Source: Pseudomonadota bacterium
GTDB taxonomy: Bacteria > Pseudomonadota > Gammaproteobacteria > Steroidobacterales > Woeseiaceae
Length of the DNA: 39,093 nucleotides
Reading direction: 5' to 3'
NCBI GenBank assembly: GCA_027621915.1
Contig: JAQCAD010000031.1
Location: forward strand, 1-39,093
A program made the translations under genes and the position numbers. Below the pieces are notes generated by a model. That model saw nothing but the letters and a program-made list of their open reading frames with translations, was not told where the DNA came from and ran no database searches. Below are positions 8,041 to 15,949 of the stretch, one piece after another; within the stretch, counting starts at the first letter, position 1; every line of letters starts with the position of its first letter.

Positions 8041-9064
8041 TGAATTTCAACCTGCTCTGTCTTGCCAATTGCCATCCTGCCAGCAGATTCATCAGCGCGA
8101 GAAATGCGGCAAGCACGAACGAACCAGCCAGTGGCCAGTAATAGAGAGACTTGATCGGACGAAAACCGGCTTCCGGCTCTGCGACCGGCTCCATTTCATC
8201 GAGGAGTCGATAAATTTCCTGCAGGCCAGCGGTATCTTTCGCACGAAAATACTGGCCGCCGGTCAGGTCTGCAATTTTCGTCAGTGTTTCCTCGTCGAGA
8301 TCCGCCGATGGATTAACGCGGCGCATCCCACCGGTTATCGAAGAAACCACCATCTGTTCGGCGCCAATGCCGATCGTGTAGACGCGAAGACCGATTTGTT
8401 GCGCCAGTTCGGCGGCCTTGAGTGGGTCGATTTCTCCGGCCGTGTTGGCACCATCGGTCAACAAAATCAGAACCTGCTCTCCGGCCGCGGTGCCCTGATC
8501 ATGAATTCTTTTGACTGCGAGCGTGATCGCATCGCCGATCGCAGTTTTCTCACCGGCCAGCCCGATAAATGCTTCGAGAAGTAAAGTCTTGACCGTTTCG
8601 CGATCCAGCGTCAAAGGCACCTGGAGATAGGCGCGTTCGCCAAAAAGAATCAGGCCGATTCGATCACCCTCACGACGACCGATAAAATCGCTGGCGACAG
8701 CTTTGGTCGCAGTCAGGCGATCGACGCGACGTGACCCCAGTTCGAAATCTTTCGCGTCCATACTGCCGGAGAGATCAACGGCCAACATCAGGTTGCGGCC
8801 GGACACCGGCACGTCAAGCTCATCTCCGATTCGCTGCGGACGGGCGGCAGCAAGAACCAGCAGCATCCAGGCGATGACCGCGACCCAAAAACGCCAGTTC
8901 AGAAATTGCTCAACTTCTGATCGATCAGCCAGCACTGCAAATCCGCGAAAGCTTGGCACTTTTAGCCCGGCGTCCTGCGTACCAACGACCGCTGGCATCA
9001 ATTTGCGAATCAAGAGCGGCAATGGCAACGCCAGCAACATCCAGGGCCAGGCAAGAGACCACAT
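8030..9064 (-). CDS. batA: BatA, vWA-domain inner-membrane protein
   Basis: 344 residues. A short hydrophobic N-terminus and a helix at about 57-73 anchor the protein. The von Willebrand A domain has a full metal-ion-dependent adhesion site: DLSGSMD (Asp97, Ser99, Ser101), Thr174 in GEKTAIGDA, and Asp204 in LLTDGAN. A C-terminal helix (about 318-338) closes it. This is the standard BatA layout, thought to form a complex with BatB at the inner membrane. The ATG overlaps the upstream DUF4381 stop by one base (TGATG), indicating coupled translation. Confidence 0.92.
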   Translation of the reverse strand: MWSLAWPWMLLALPLPLLIRKLMPAVVGTQDAGLKVPSFRGFAVLADRSEVEQFLNWRFWVAVIAWMLLVLAAARPQRIGDELDVPVSGRNLMLAVDLSGSMDAKDFELGSRRVDRLTATKAVASDFIGRREGDRIGLILFGERAYLQVPLTLDRETVKTLLLEAFIGLAGEKTAIGDAITLAVKRIHDQGTAAGEQVLILLTDGANTAGEIDPLKAAELAQQIGLRVYTIGIGAEQMVVSSITGGMRRVNPSADLDEETLTKIADLTGGQYFRAKDTAGLQEIYRLLDEMEPVAEPEAGFRPIKSLYYWPLAGSFVLAAFLALMNLLAGWQLARQSRLKFNAG

Positions 9065-9558
9065 CAGTTGACCCTCTCTTCAAGCGGTGTTTTCAGACGC
9101 GCTTGTACCGCGTCGATCAGTCCTCGCACGTCAACGTCGTCCGTCACATTTTCCGGTCGCTGGTACGGTAGCGACTCAAGGTGTTTGCCAGAACCGGTGG
9201 TAAAGGGTTTGCTCTCCATGCCGCGATCGAGCCACTCCAGCCACCTGTCGCCGGTCAGGCCCGCGACTTCCGCGCGGGGCGCGTAGGCCAGCATACTTCG
9301 CCGTACCAGTTCGGATAGCTCCTTACTCAGGGTGAGTGCGTCCATGCCGTTGTCAAATTCGACCCTGACACGCGCGAGCTCGCTCAACGCTAATCGCCGC
9401 GCCGCATTCCTGCGCCACCGCAGGTACTGTTTGTATAAAAAATAACCCAGGCCCGTGGCGGCCATCGCAATCAAAATCCACCAGCCCGGAGCGAGCGGCC
9501 ACAGACCGACCGCCTCGGGCAGATGCAAATCACGCAGTGGTATTTGTTCGGGATCCAT
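9064..9558 (-). CDS. DUF4381 domain protein of the bat operon
   Basis: 164 residues from the preferred start. MDPEQIPLRDLHLPEAVGLW and the following WPLAPGWW motif are the typical beginning of DUF4381 proteins. A single transmembrane helix (about residues 29-46) follows, then a basic, helical cytoplasmic domain. The frame stays open to an ATG at 9612, which would add 18 residues and overlap the DUF58 gene by 37 bases. I prefer 9558 because the family begins there, although neither start has a strong ribosome-binding site. The function is unknown; its fixed place between DUF58 and batA suggests a partner in the MoxR/Bat membrane complex. Confidence 0.88.
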   Translation of the reverse strand: MDPEQIPLRDLHLPEAVGLWPLAPGWWILIAMAATGLGYFLYKQYLRWRRNAARRLALSELARVRVEFDNGMDALTLSKELSELVRRSMLAYAPRAEVAGLTGDRWLEWLDRGMESKPFTTGSGKHLESLPYQRPENVTDDVDVRGLIDAVQARLKTPLEERVN

Positions 9559-9575
9559 TTTCGCTTTTATTGCCT

Positions 9576-10520
9576 TTATCGTTCCCGCCGGCGAAGTGTC
9601 TTCTGCAAACATTGCACAGGGTCATCGTCGGTTGATAGTGACATCAGATGGATACCGTAACGATGACAGAAAATGTCGAAATTATGGAAGCGCTCTTCGA
9701 ACGCATGCTGGTAGTCCGATCTGGCACCGCGAGCGTAAGTGTCGATTGCCATTTCTTCGTCGTGGCTCACCAGTCGGTAGCGGCCCGGCGGCGGTAATTC
9801 CCGTTCCAGCGGGTCACTCAATAATATGGCGAGAACTTCATTGTGCCTCGCAATTCCGGTCAGATGAGACATTGCGGAGCGCGACAGCCCGATGAAATCA
9901 CTGATGATGATGACAAGGCTTCCCGGGTGGGTCACGCGGCGCAGCATCGATATCGCCTGTGTCAATGGCGGTTCTTCGTCAACGTTCCCCTGATCAGTGG
10001 TGATCGCCCAGTCGGGGTGGCCGACAAGCTCGTGGACGTAACGCAGCGCCGCCTGGCGTCCCAGGCGCGGACGCAATTCGCGATGCTTCGTGTCACCAAA
10101 AACCAGCCCGCCAAGTCGATCACCACGTTGGTGTGCGGCCCATGCCAACAGCGCCGCAGCTCTTGCCGCGTTGACGGACTTGAAACTTCCCTTCGTTGCG
10201 AAGTGCATATTGCTGCGAAGGTCGGTCATGATTAATACCGGTCGTTCACGCTCTTCGCGAAACAACTTGGTATATGCCTCGGAACTTCGCGCGGTAACGC
10301 GCCAGTCGATGTTGCGAGGATCGTCGCCCGGCTGGTACGGCCGAGACTCATCGAACTCCATGCCGCGACCCTTGAAGTGCGAGACGTAGGCGCCGGTTTG
10401 CAATGAGTTTACTCGCAACACGTTCAACGCTATCGCTCTTGCCGGTCCACTCAGGCGAATCAGGCCAGCCTGGCTAACGCTGACTCGTGACGCATCTGCC
10501 TGTAACTTGTCGTGTCGCAC
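9576..10520 (-). CDS. DUF58 domain protein (vWA-like, MoxR partner)
   Basis: 314 residues. The DUF58 signature region is clear: GRGMEFDESRPYQPGDDPRN followed by IDWRVTARS (about 51-79). A vWA-like fold follows, in which the strand VLIMTDLRSNM replaces a strict DxSxS motif. No membrane segment is apparent. DUF58 proteins are encoded with MoxR AAA ATPases and are thought to be their vWA partners in chaperone-like assembly. The start is a GTG at 10520 with a GAGG site eight bases upstream. The gene follows moxR by 24 bases. Confidence 0.9.
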   Translation of the reverse strand: MRHDKLQADASRVSVSQAGLIRLSGPARAIALNVLRVNSLQTGAYVSHFKGRGMEFDESRPYQPGDDPRNIDWRVTARSSEAYTKLFREERERPVLIMTDLRSNMHFATKGSFKSVNAARAAALLAWAAHQRGDRLGGLVFGDTKHRELRPRLGRQAALRYVHELVGHPDWAITTDQGNVDEEPPLTQAISMLRRVTHPGSLVIIISDFIGLSRSAMSHLTGIARHNEVLAILLSDPLERELPPPGRYRLVSHDEEMAIDTYARGARSDYQHAFEERFHNFDIFCHRYGIHLMSLSTDDDPVQCLQKTLRRRER

Positions 10521-10544
10521 TGTCTGAGCCTCTCTGCTTCCCTG

Positions 10545-11513
10545 CTAGGGAACGCCGATACCGTCGAGAACTCCCTCGATAACTGAATCGGCGGTAACGC
10601 CATCAGCCTCGGCCTCGAAGCTCATCACCAGCCTGTGGCGCAGAACGTCGGACGCAACGGCCTGGATATCTTCCGGCCCGACATAATCACGACCATTGAG
10701 CCAGGCATGTGCGCGCGAGGCGCGATCAATACCCATGCAGGCCCGTGGGCTGGCGCCGTACATCACCTGTCCCTCGAGATCTTTGTTCACAGCACCCGGA
10801 TTTCGGGTAGCAACGACAACGTTGACGATGTATTGCTCAAGCTCATCCGACAGATGCAGATTAAGAATCTGCTGGCGCCCTTCCATGATCGTGGCTTCCG
10901 ATGTTTGTTCCGGCGGTGAAAAAGCATCGCGTTTTCCCGACTTCGCTTCGTCCCGATTCAAGACGAGGATCTTGCGCTCGTCTTCGGGAGTCGGATAGCC
11001 CACCTTGATATGCAAAAGAAATCGATCAAGCTGTGCTTCCGGCAGCGGGTACGTGCCTTCCTGCTCGATCGGGTTTTGCGTCGCCATAACCATGAAAAGA
11101 GCCGGCAATTTGTAGCTTCCTTCACCTACCGTTATTTGACGTTCTTCCATCGCCTCGAGCAGCGCCGATTGCACCTTGGCTGGCGCACGGTTGATTTCAT
11201 CGGCCAGGATCAGGCTGTGAAAGAGCGGCCCTTCGCGGAATTCGAATGTTCCGTCCTGCGGTCGATAAATATCTGTCCCGGTCAAATCAGCAGGTAACAG
11301 GTCGGGCGTAAATTGAAGCCGATGGAAACTACCCTCGATGCTTTCTGCCAGCACCTTGATCGCACGCGTCTTGGCGAGCCCCGGTGCTCCTTCGACGATC
11401 AGGTGACCATCGCACAATAGCGCGATCAACATTCTGTTGATCAGGTGCTCCTGGCCGATGATCAGGCTCGCCACATGGGCTTCGAGCTTTTGGAATTGTT
11501 CTGAGACGCTCAT
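10545..11513 (-). CDS. moxR: MoxR-family AAA+ ATPase
   Basis: 322 residues, the usual MoxR length. Walker A is GAPGLAKT (42-49), Walker B is LILADEIN (Asp105-Glu106), and sensor 1 is Asn147 in MATQNPIEQEG. A helical lid with ASPRA follows. It is a cytoplasmic ATPase likely acting on vWA proteins (DUF58, BatA, BatB) encoded next to it. The frame is open up to 12332, but that extension is antisense to the lipoprotein gene and has no family resemblance. The ATG at 11513 gives the family N-terminus. A TTGGAC-N17-TACAAT promoter lies just upstream, so this is the first gene of a six-gene operon ending in batD. Confidence 0.93.
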   Translation of the reverse strand: MSVSEQFQKLEAHVASLIIGQEHLINRMLIALLCDGHLIVEGAPGLAKTRAIKVLAESIEGSFHRLQFTPDLLPADLTGTDIYRPQDGTFEFREGPLFHSLILADEINRAPAKVQSALLEAMEERQITVGEGSYKLPALFMVMATQNPIEQEGTYPLPEAQLDRFLLHIKVGYPTPEDERKILVLNRDEAKSGKRDAFSPPEQTSEATIMEGRQQILNLHLSDELEQYIVNVVVATRNPGAVNKDLEGQVMYGASPRACMGIDRASRAHAWLNGRDYVGPEDIQAVASDVLRHRLVMSFEAEADGVTADSVIEGVLDGIGVP

Positions 11514-11548
11514 TCTTTCATTTACTCCGAGGGCAAAAACGGCGTGCC

Positions 11549-11577
11549 ATTGTAGTGGCGATGTCCATTCAGTCCAA
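11549..11577 (-). promoter_or_regulatory. sigma-70-type promoter of the moxR-bat operon
   Basis: On the minus strand, TTGGAC (complement of 11572-11577), a 17-base spacer and TACAAT (complement of 11549-11554) give a good housekeeping promoter. Transcription would start near 11542, leaving a leader of about 28 bases before the moxR ATG. Confidence 0.55.
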
Positions 11578-11690
11578 CCGGTCAGAGAAGATAAATTGCG
11601 CTGACCGTTATTCAAACCAGCAATTGTGAGTTGGTCCGCACGCGACGGTTGGCCATAATGCGCTATTGGGACATGGCAGAAGGCAAAACA

Positions 11691-12341
11691 TTGCAGCAAT
11701 TTGGGATAAATCGTTTCCGTAGTAACGTTCAGAGCATCGGTCGAAAAACCAGTGCAGCCCTCGTCTTGTCGATCCTGACGACCGCCTGTGAACAACCGGT
11801 CGCGCCAATTGACATTGAAACCGCCATCGCGGAGGGCACTACCCAAGGGCTTATGAGAAACGAGACCAGTGATGGCGGTTGTGGCGACGATGGTCAGCTG
11901 GCCGTGGAGTTGTACGGGAGTTTTCGCGCCTCGATAACCTGGCGGGCCGAGGCATTGTCCTGTGCCGGCATGCCCCGGCCCGATAGTGACGGGGCCCGCA
12001 TCAGGATGTCCGGGCGGCTGGGAGAAGGCGATGACACCCGGACGCTCGCTTTCATTTTCGGTATTCCAGATCTTAAGGTTGGCCAGTCGGGTGTCGAATT
12101 GCCAACCAATGTCACGCTTATAGAAGAAGGTGCCGGACGCTTTTTCAGCACCGTCGACACAAACGGTTGCTGGACCGACGTCACCAGCCAGGAGCCGCTT
12201 GGTGAGGACAACGATCGGGCTTACCGAATCGACGGTACGGTTTACTGCGTAACGCCACTTGCCGAACTGAACGGCGGTACCAGCGTCACCTTCACCGAAC
12301 TCAAATTCACGGGCCGGGTTGACTGGAGGCAACCGGAATGA
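11691..12341 (+). CDS. putative lipoprotein of unknown function
   Basis: About 216 residues from a TTG at 11691. A hydrophobic signal (TSAALVLSILTTACEQ) ends in a lipobox-like TTAC, which lacks the usual Leu at -3, so lipidation is likely but not certain. The mature part is acidic and beta-rich with several cysteines (GGCGDDG, LSCAG, NGCWTD, VYCV), suggesting disulfides. I recognise no domain. TTG 11691 is preferred because AGAAGG lies seven bases upstream and it gives the shortest signal n-region; ATGs at 11658 and 11673 are alternatives. It is divergent from moxR and overlaps no gene. The next gene starts 64 bases downstream. Confidence 0.7.
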   Translation: MQQFGINRFRSNVQSIGRKTSAALVLSILTTACEQPVAPIDIETAIAEGTTQGLMRNETSDGGCGDDGQLAVELYGSFRASITWRAEALSCAGMPRPDSDGARIRMSGRLGEGDDTRTLAFIFGIPDLKVGQSGVELPTNVTLIEEGAGRFFSTVDTNGCWTDVTSQEPLGEDNDRAYRIDGTVYCVTPLAELNGGTSVTFTELKFTGRVDWRQPE

Positions 12342-12405
12342 TGTTCGTGCAATTGATTGCCCCTGGGAGAGTCAAATTGTCTCTACGAAACTCGAGCAAC
12401 GTCAT

Positions 12406-12960
12406 ATGCAACAGAATCTGACTGTTTTCGGACTCGTAACGCTGGCGGTCGGCGGACCGGTTCTGGCGTACCTATTGCTGCTGGGCTCTGACGACGAGCA
12501 TATGCTTGAAATGCTACGCCTGACGGCATGGACTGCTGTACTTGTCTACCTGGTTGTCTTCGTCGCCCGCCCGTTGAAGCAACTCGTCGGATCCCCCGTT
12601 AGCAGGACGTTGCTGCGGAATCGTCGCTACTTCGGGATCGCACTGGCAGCGGTCATGACCGTTCACCTGGTATTGCTTTTGATCGTAAATGACCAGGCAC
12701 TAAACCTCGGGGGAGCCGTGATTTTCTCGCTAATGTACCTGATGCTTTTCACATCGTTCAATTCGTCGCCAGCGAGAATAGGCCCGCGAAACTGGCGAAT
12801 TCTGCACAGGGTCGGGCTTTACGGACTCGGCCTTGGTTACGCCCAAAGCATTGGAGGCGCTTTCATTGAGACGCCGCTCGATCCGGTTTATCTGTCGCTG
12901 ACGTTGTTAATGTTGACCGCAGTAGCGATTCGGGTAGCGGCGTTCCTGAAGGCCCGCTAG
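12406..12960 (+). CDS. ferric-reductase-like (MsrQ/YedZ-related) haem membrane protein
   Basis: 184 residues with five or six hydrophobic helices. The pattern RNRRYFGIALAAVMTVHLVL (His87) and NWRILHRVGLYGLG (His134) follows the ferric-reductase-like transmembrane domain of MsrQ/YedZ, which carries b-type haem and passes electrons across the inner membrane. In MsrQ a further histidine lies 13 residues after the second one; here that position is Gln147. One haem-ligand set therefore looks incomplete. No MsrP-like partner gene is adjacent. The ATG at 12406 was chosen because upstream residues are polar and overlap the lipoprotein gene. It converges with the aminotransferase gene, overlapping it by 4 bases. 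Confidence 0.75.
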   Translation: MQQNLTVFGLVTLAVGGPVLAYLLLLGSDDEHMLEMLRLTAWTAVLVYLVVFVARPLKQLVGSPVSRTLLRNRRYFGIALAAVMTVHLVLLLIVNDQALNLGGAVIFSLMYLMLFTSFNSSPARIGPRNWRILHRVGLYGLGLGYAQSIGGAFIETPLDPVYLSLTLLMLTAVAIRVAAFLKAR

Positions 12961-14141
12961 AGAACCGAAGCGATTGAGTCGGCAAGGTACCGGACGTTGC
13001 CCGGAGTAATCCCGCAGACATTGATGCGACTCGACCCAGGCAGATACACGCCGCGATCTTTAATCAGTCGCTCTACCTGTTCGGTCGACACACCGAGATA
13101 GGCGAACATGCCGGTCGTTCGCAGGATGTGCGAAAAATCATGATCCGGCGCCGCTTCCTGCAACGCGGCGACCAGCGCTGATCTCATTCCCTTCAAGCGC
13201 TGACGGATAGCATCGAGTTCCGTTAACCAATCGGCACGCAATTTTGCATCGTGCAAAATCCTCGACACGACCGCGGCGCCATGATCCGGCGGCAATGAAT
13301 ACATTGTTCGCACGACGAACTGAGCCTGACTGTCAACTGTTTGCGCAGTTTCCTCGTCCCGGGCGACCAGTAACATGGCGCCAACCCGATCACGGTACAA
13401 ACCGAAATTCTTTGAGCAGGAGTGGGTGACCATCATTTCCGGCACACGCTCGTACATCAGCCGAACACCATAAGCGTCCTCCTCGATGCCGTGGGCGAAC
13501 CCCTGGTAGGCAAGGTCGATGAACGGAATCAGCTTGCGTTTTTGAACGAGGTCCGCAACCTGTTGCCACTGTTCGACCGAGAGGTCCATGCCGGTCGGAT
13601 TGTGACAGCAACCATGCAGCAGTATCAGGTCGCCTTGTTCAGCTTCACCGAGCGCATCAAGCATCGCACCGAAATCGATACTGCGGGAGCCGGAGTCATA
13701 GTAGGGATAGGCACGAAGCCTGATGCCCGTCTCGCCAAGCAATGGCGTGTGATTGCTCCAGGTCGGATCGCTGACCCACGTCGTTACGTCCGGATTACTT
13801 CGCAGTGCGAGTTCGGCGGCTACCCGAAGTGCACCTGACCCGCCGGGAGTCTGGATCGTTGCGATGCGGCCGTCACTGCCAGCGGCATCGCCAAATACCA
13901 TTCGTTGTATCGCGTCGCAGAAAACGGCATCCCCGCGAGATCCCAGGTACGACTTACTGGTTTGCTTGTCAACCAGCCATTGCTCGGCCTTTTTCACGGC
14001 ACGCAGAATCGGCGTATTGCCGGTTGCATCCCGGTAAACACCGACGCCCAGATCCACCTTTTCGGCACGCGTATCGCTCTGGTGCTCGCCAATGAGCTTC
14101 AGGATTGAGTCTGCCGGTTTCGGCGTCAAGGTCTCGAACAA
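12957..14141 (-). CDS. aromatic-amino-acid / aspartate aminotransferase (class I)
   Basis: 394 residues, the standard length of the AspC/TyrB group. PLP residues are visible: Lys244 in SCSKNFGLYRDRVG, Asn181 in CCHNPTG, Asp209 and Tyr212 in FIDLAYQGF, and Arg372 in GSSRINVCG for the substrate alpha-carboxylate. It transfers the amino group of aspartate or an aromatic amino acid to 2-oxoglutarate in the cytoplasm. Aspartate or aromatic preference cannot be fixed from sequence. It is the last gene of the minus-strand run starting with the HiPIP gene, 63 bases after the metallo-hydrolase, and may have its own promoter. Confidence 0.92.
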   Translation of the reverse strand: MFETLTPKPADSILKLIGEHQSDTRAEKVDLGVGVYRDATGNTPILRAVKKAEQWLVDKQTSKSYLGSRGDAVFCDAIQRMVFGDAAGSDGRIATIQTPGGSGALRVAAELALRSNPDVTTWVSDPTWSNHTPLLGETGIRLRAYPYYDSGSRSIDFGAMLDALGEAEQGDLILLHGCCHNPTGMDLSVEQWQQVADLVQKRKLIPFIDLAYQGFAHGIEEDAYGVRLMYERVPEMMVTHSCSKNFGLYRDRVGAMLLVARDEETAQTVDSQAQFVVRTMYSLPPDHGAAVVSRILHDAKLRADWLTELDAIRQRLKGMRSALVAALQEAAPDHDFSHILRTTGMFAYLGVSTEQVERLIKDRGVYLPGSSRINVCGITPGNVRYLADSIASVL

Positions 14142-14204
14142 AGTTTCTCTCCACGGCGTATTGCGGTCGGTCAGGCCGCGAATTGTACACGCCGGGTGAT
14201 TGAA

Positions 14205-15065
14205 CTATAGAGCGTCGAGCGGAATTTTGATGTAGGCGATTTCATTGTCCTCAGGCTGAGGAAGCCGACCCGCCTGAATGTTGACCTGTATCGACGGCAG
14301 GATGAGCGCCGGTAACGACAACGTCGCGTCACGAGCCTGTCGCATTTCGATAAAAGCCGCTCTGGCCACGCCGGCGCCGACGTGAATATTGGTCGCCTTT
14401 TGCTCGCCCAGCGTTGTCATAAACCGGAGCGAGCGGGACGCGGGCGGATAGTCGTGACAAAGATAAATCATCGTGTCGTCAGGCAACGCGAATAATTTCT
14501 GAATCGAATCGTACAACTTGCCGGCATCACCACCAGGAAAATCACAACGCGCCGTGCCAAAATCTGTCATGAAAACGGTGTCGCCGACGAACGCCGCATT
14601 TCCGATCAGGTAGGTCACGCTGTCATTGGTGTGACCAGGCGTGTGTAGTACACGACAACGAAGTGCGCCGATATCAATCACATCGTTATCGGCAAACAGA
14701 TGATCGAATTGCCGTCCGTCTGCGTTGAACGACTCGCCAAGATTAAACACGGGCCCGAAGTGCGCCTGAACATCCCGGATGCCCTCGCCAATCGCGACTT
14801 TCCCGCCCAGGCGGCGCCGCAAGAATTGCGCGCCAGACAAGTGATCCGCGTGTGCGTGCGTCTCGAGGATCCACTGAAGGTCAAGTTCGTGCTGTTGAAT
14901 ATATGCGGCGACAATTTCTATCGAACTTTGATCCGTGCGCCCGGAATCCGCAGAAAAACCAAGAACCGGATCAATCACGGCTGCCGACGAAGTTTCCGGA
15001 TCACTAACCACATACGAAACAGTGCCGCTTGGCTCGTGAAAGAAATGCTGAATATCAGGATTCAT
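14205..15065 (-). CDS. MBL-fold metallo-hydrolase, persulfide-dioxygenase-like (ETHE1/Blh type)
   Basis: 286 residues. The metal motif THAHADH (His70, His72, Asp74, His75), HTPGHT (His145), GDTVF (Asp162) and YLCHDY (His204) show a metallo-beta-lactamase fold. The region TARCDFPGGDAGKLYDSI and the C-terminal LPSIQVNIQAGRLP are typical of the ETHE1/Blh branch, whose members oxidise glutathione persulfide to sulfite with a single iron. Substrate assignment is by resemblance. The ATG at 15065 has an AGGA site and overlaps the Mpo1-like gene by 11 bases. An earlier in-frame start would overlap that gene by 80 bases. Confidence 0.85.
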   Translation of the reverse strand: MNPDIQHFFHEPSGTVSYVVSDPETSSAAVIDPVLGFSADSGRTDQSSIEIVAAYIQQHELDLQWILETHAHADHLSGAQFLRRRLGGKVAIGEGIRDVQAHFGPVFNLGESFNADGRQFDHLFADNDVIDIGALRCRVLHTPGHTNDSVTYLIGNAAFVGDTVFMTDFGTARCDFPGGDAGKLYDSIQKLFALPDDTMIYLCHDYPPASRSLRFMTTLGEQKATNIHVGAGVARAAFIEMRQARDATLSLPALILPSIQVNIQAGRLPQPEDNEIAYIKIPLDAL

Positions 15066-15402
15066 CGAATATTCCTGCAGCCTTCCACTGTCGCCACCAT
15101 CGACCGGTAAACAGGAACATCGGAAAGATAACAAACTGCTCGTTAAACCACCGGCGCAGAAAGTTTAATGGGCCTGAAAACGGACGCGGCCTGTGCGGCT
15201 CTGCCCTGTGGGCCCGAGCCTGTAGTGCCATTGCAAGGACCGCACAGGCAGTAACAACGGCAGCGGAAACCCAATCGCCACGCACAACATATTTGACCAG
15301 GGAAAACGCAGCCGCTATGAAAAGCGGAACCGCGAAAAGGTGGATCAGCAGGTTAGTACGACTGGTATGAACCCGAAGGTATTCAGTCCAGTCAATTTTC
15401 AT
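15055..15402 (-). CDS. Mpo1-like (DUF962) membrane protein
   Basis: 115 residues. The pattern NLLIHLFAVPLFIAA, two hydrophobic helices, then LQARAHRAEP and PFSGPLNFLRRWFNEQF matches DUF962/Mpo1-like proteins, with conserved histidines (His21 and the one in QARAHRAE) and a Pro-Phe-x-Gly-Pro turn. Yeast Mpo1 is an iron-dependent dioxygenase acting on 2-hydroxy fatty acids; activity of bacterial members is untested as far as I know. It sits between the HiPIP and the metallo-hydrolase genes. A hairpin immediately precedes its ribosome-binding site. Confidence 0.85.
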   Translation of the reverse strand: MKIDWTEYLRVHTSRTNLLIHLFAVPLFIAAAFSLVKYVVRGDWVSAAVVTACAVLAMALQARAHRAEPHRPRPFSGPLNFLRRWFNEQFVIFPMFLFTGRWWRQWKAAGIFDES

Positions 15403-15407
15403 GTACC

Positions 15408-15433
15408 GATCCCGCCCGTTGCCGAGCGGGATC
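15408..15433 (-). promoter_or_regulatory. intercistronic hairpin over the Mpo1-like gene's ribosome-binding site
   Basis: GATCCCGC (15408-15415) pairs perfectly with GCGGGATC (15426-15433), with a 10-base loop. It lies between the HiPIP stop and the Mpo1-like ATG. On the minus-strand transcript the 3' arm holds GGGA about 9 bases before the ATG at 15402, so folding would mask the ribosome-binding site. There is no T-tract, so it is not a standard terminator. Confidence 0.5.
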
Positions 15434-15445
15434 TAAATTCCGAGA

Positions 15446-15769
15446 TCAGGCCTTGGGGGCCCAAACCGAACACCACCCTTTGGCAGCCACAACCTTGCCC
15501 GGGAAAATCTGGCACGGACGCCAATCCGCTCCATCTTCGCCCTGCACAAGCGCGCAGTTCGCGCAGGTCTGCTCCGGTGCAGGATTCGCGCGTGACGCAG
15601 GGGCTACAGTGCTTGCATCGTTCGTGTACTTCATCGCCTGTGCCATTGAATCGCTTTCTTCAACTTTCGGCATGTCCTGGGCCTGTGCTTCCTGACCCGG
15701 ACGCATCATGCAACCCGCTGCCGCAACAGCCGATAACTGGATGAACTGACGTCTCGCAATCTTGCTCAA
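15446..15769 (-). CDS. high-potential iron-sulfur protein (HiPIP), Tat-exported
   Basis: 107 residues. A twin-arginine signal (ARRQFIQLSAVAAAG) precedes a small domain with four cysteines at 69, 72, 86 and 100 (CxxC-x13-C-x13-C) and the aromatic GWCSVWAP end, which is the HiPIP [4Fe-4S] fold. HiPIPs carry single electrons in the periplasm, usually from a cytochrome bc1 complex to an oxidase or reaction centre. The start is TTG at 15769 with an AAGGAG site seven bases upstream. Cys20 follows AAAG and resembles a lipobox, an alternative to cleavage at AQA-QDM. It is first of the run to the Mpo1-like and metallo-hydrolase genes. Confidence 0.92.
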   Translation of the reverse strand: MSKIARRQFIQLSAVAAAGCMMRPGQEAQAQDMPKVEESDSMAQAMKYTNDASTVAPASRANPAPEQTCANCALVQGEDGADWRPCQIFPGKVVAAKGWCSVWAPKA

Positions 15770-15884
15770 GGGAATCTCCTTAACAATTTCTTCAAAAATT
15801 TCTTTGCCCGAACGACTATTCAGGCGTCGCGTATCTTAATCGAATTCCAGCCACTAGCGTACCCGTTTCCCGATCCTTTTTGTT

Positions 15885-15949
15885 GAGAATGGTTCTTATT
15901 TCCATCGCAAGTCATCGGTTTACGTTGGCAGAATGGATTCAGAATTATA
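15885..15949 (-). promoter_or_regulatory. promoter -10 and Fur-like box upstream of HiPIP
   Basis: On the minus strand an exact TATAAT (complement of 15944-15949) lacks a good -35 hexamer. About 40 bases downstream, GGAAATAAGAACCATTCTC (complement of 15885-15903) matches the 19-base Fur consensus at 13 positions. This would place iron-dependent repression just after the start point. The rest of 15770-16129 has no gene; it also holds the small inverted repeat GTCAT-N5-ATGAC at 16001-16015. Confidence 0.35.

Noticed and set aside
11514-12332. Open extension upstream of moxR in the same frame
   Set aside because: It is antisense to the lipoprotein gene, does not resemble MoxR, and the true start with a promoter lies at 11513.
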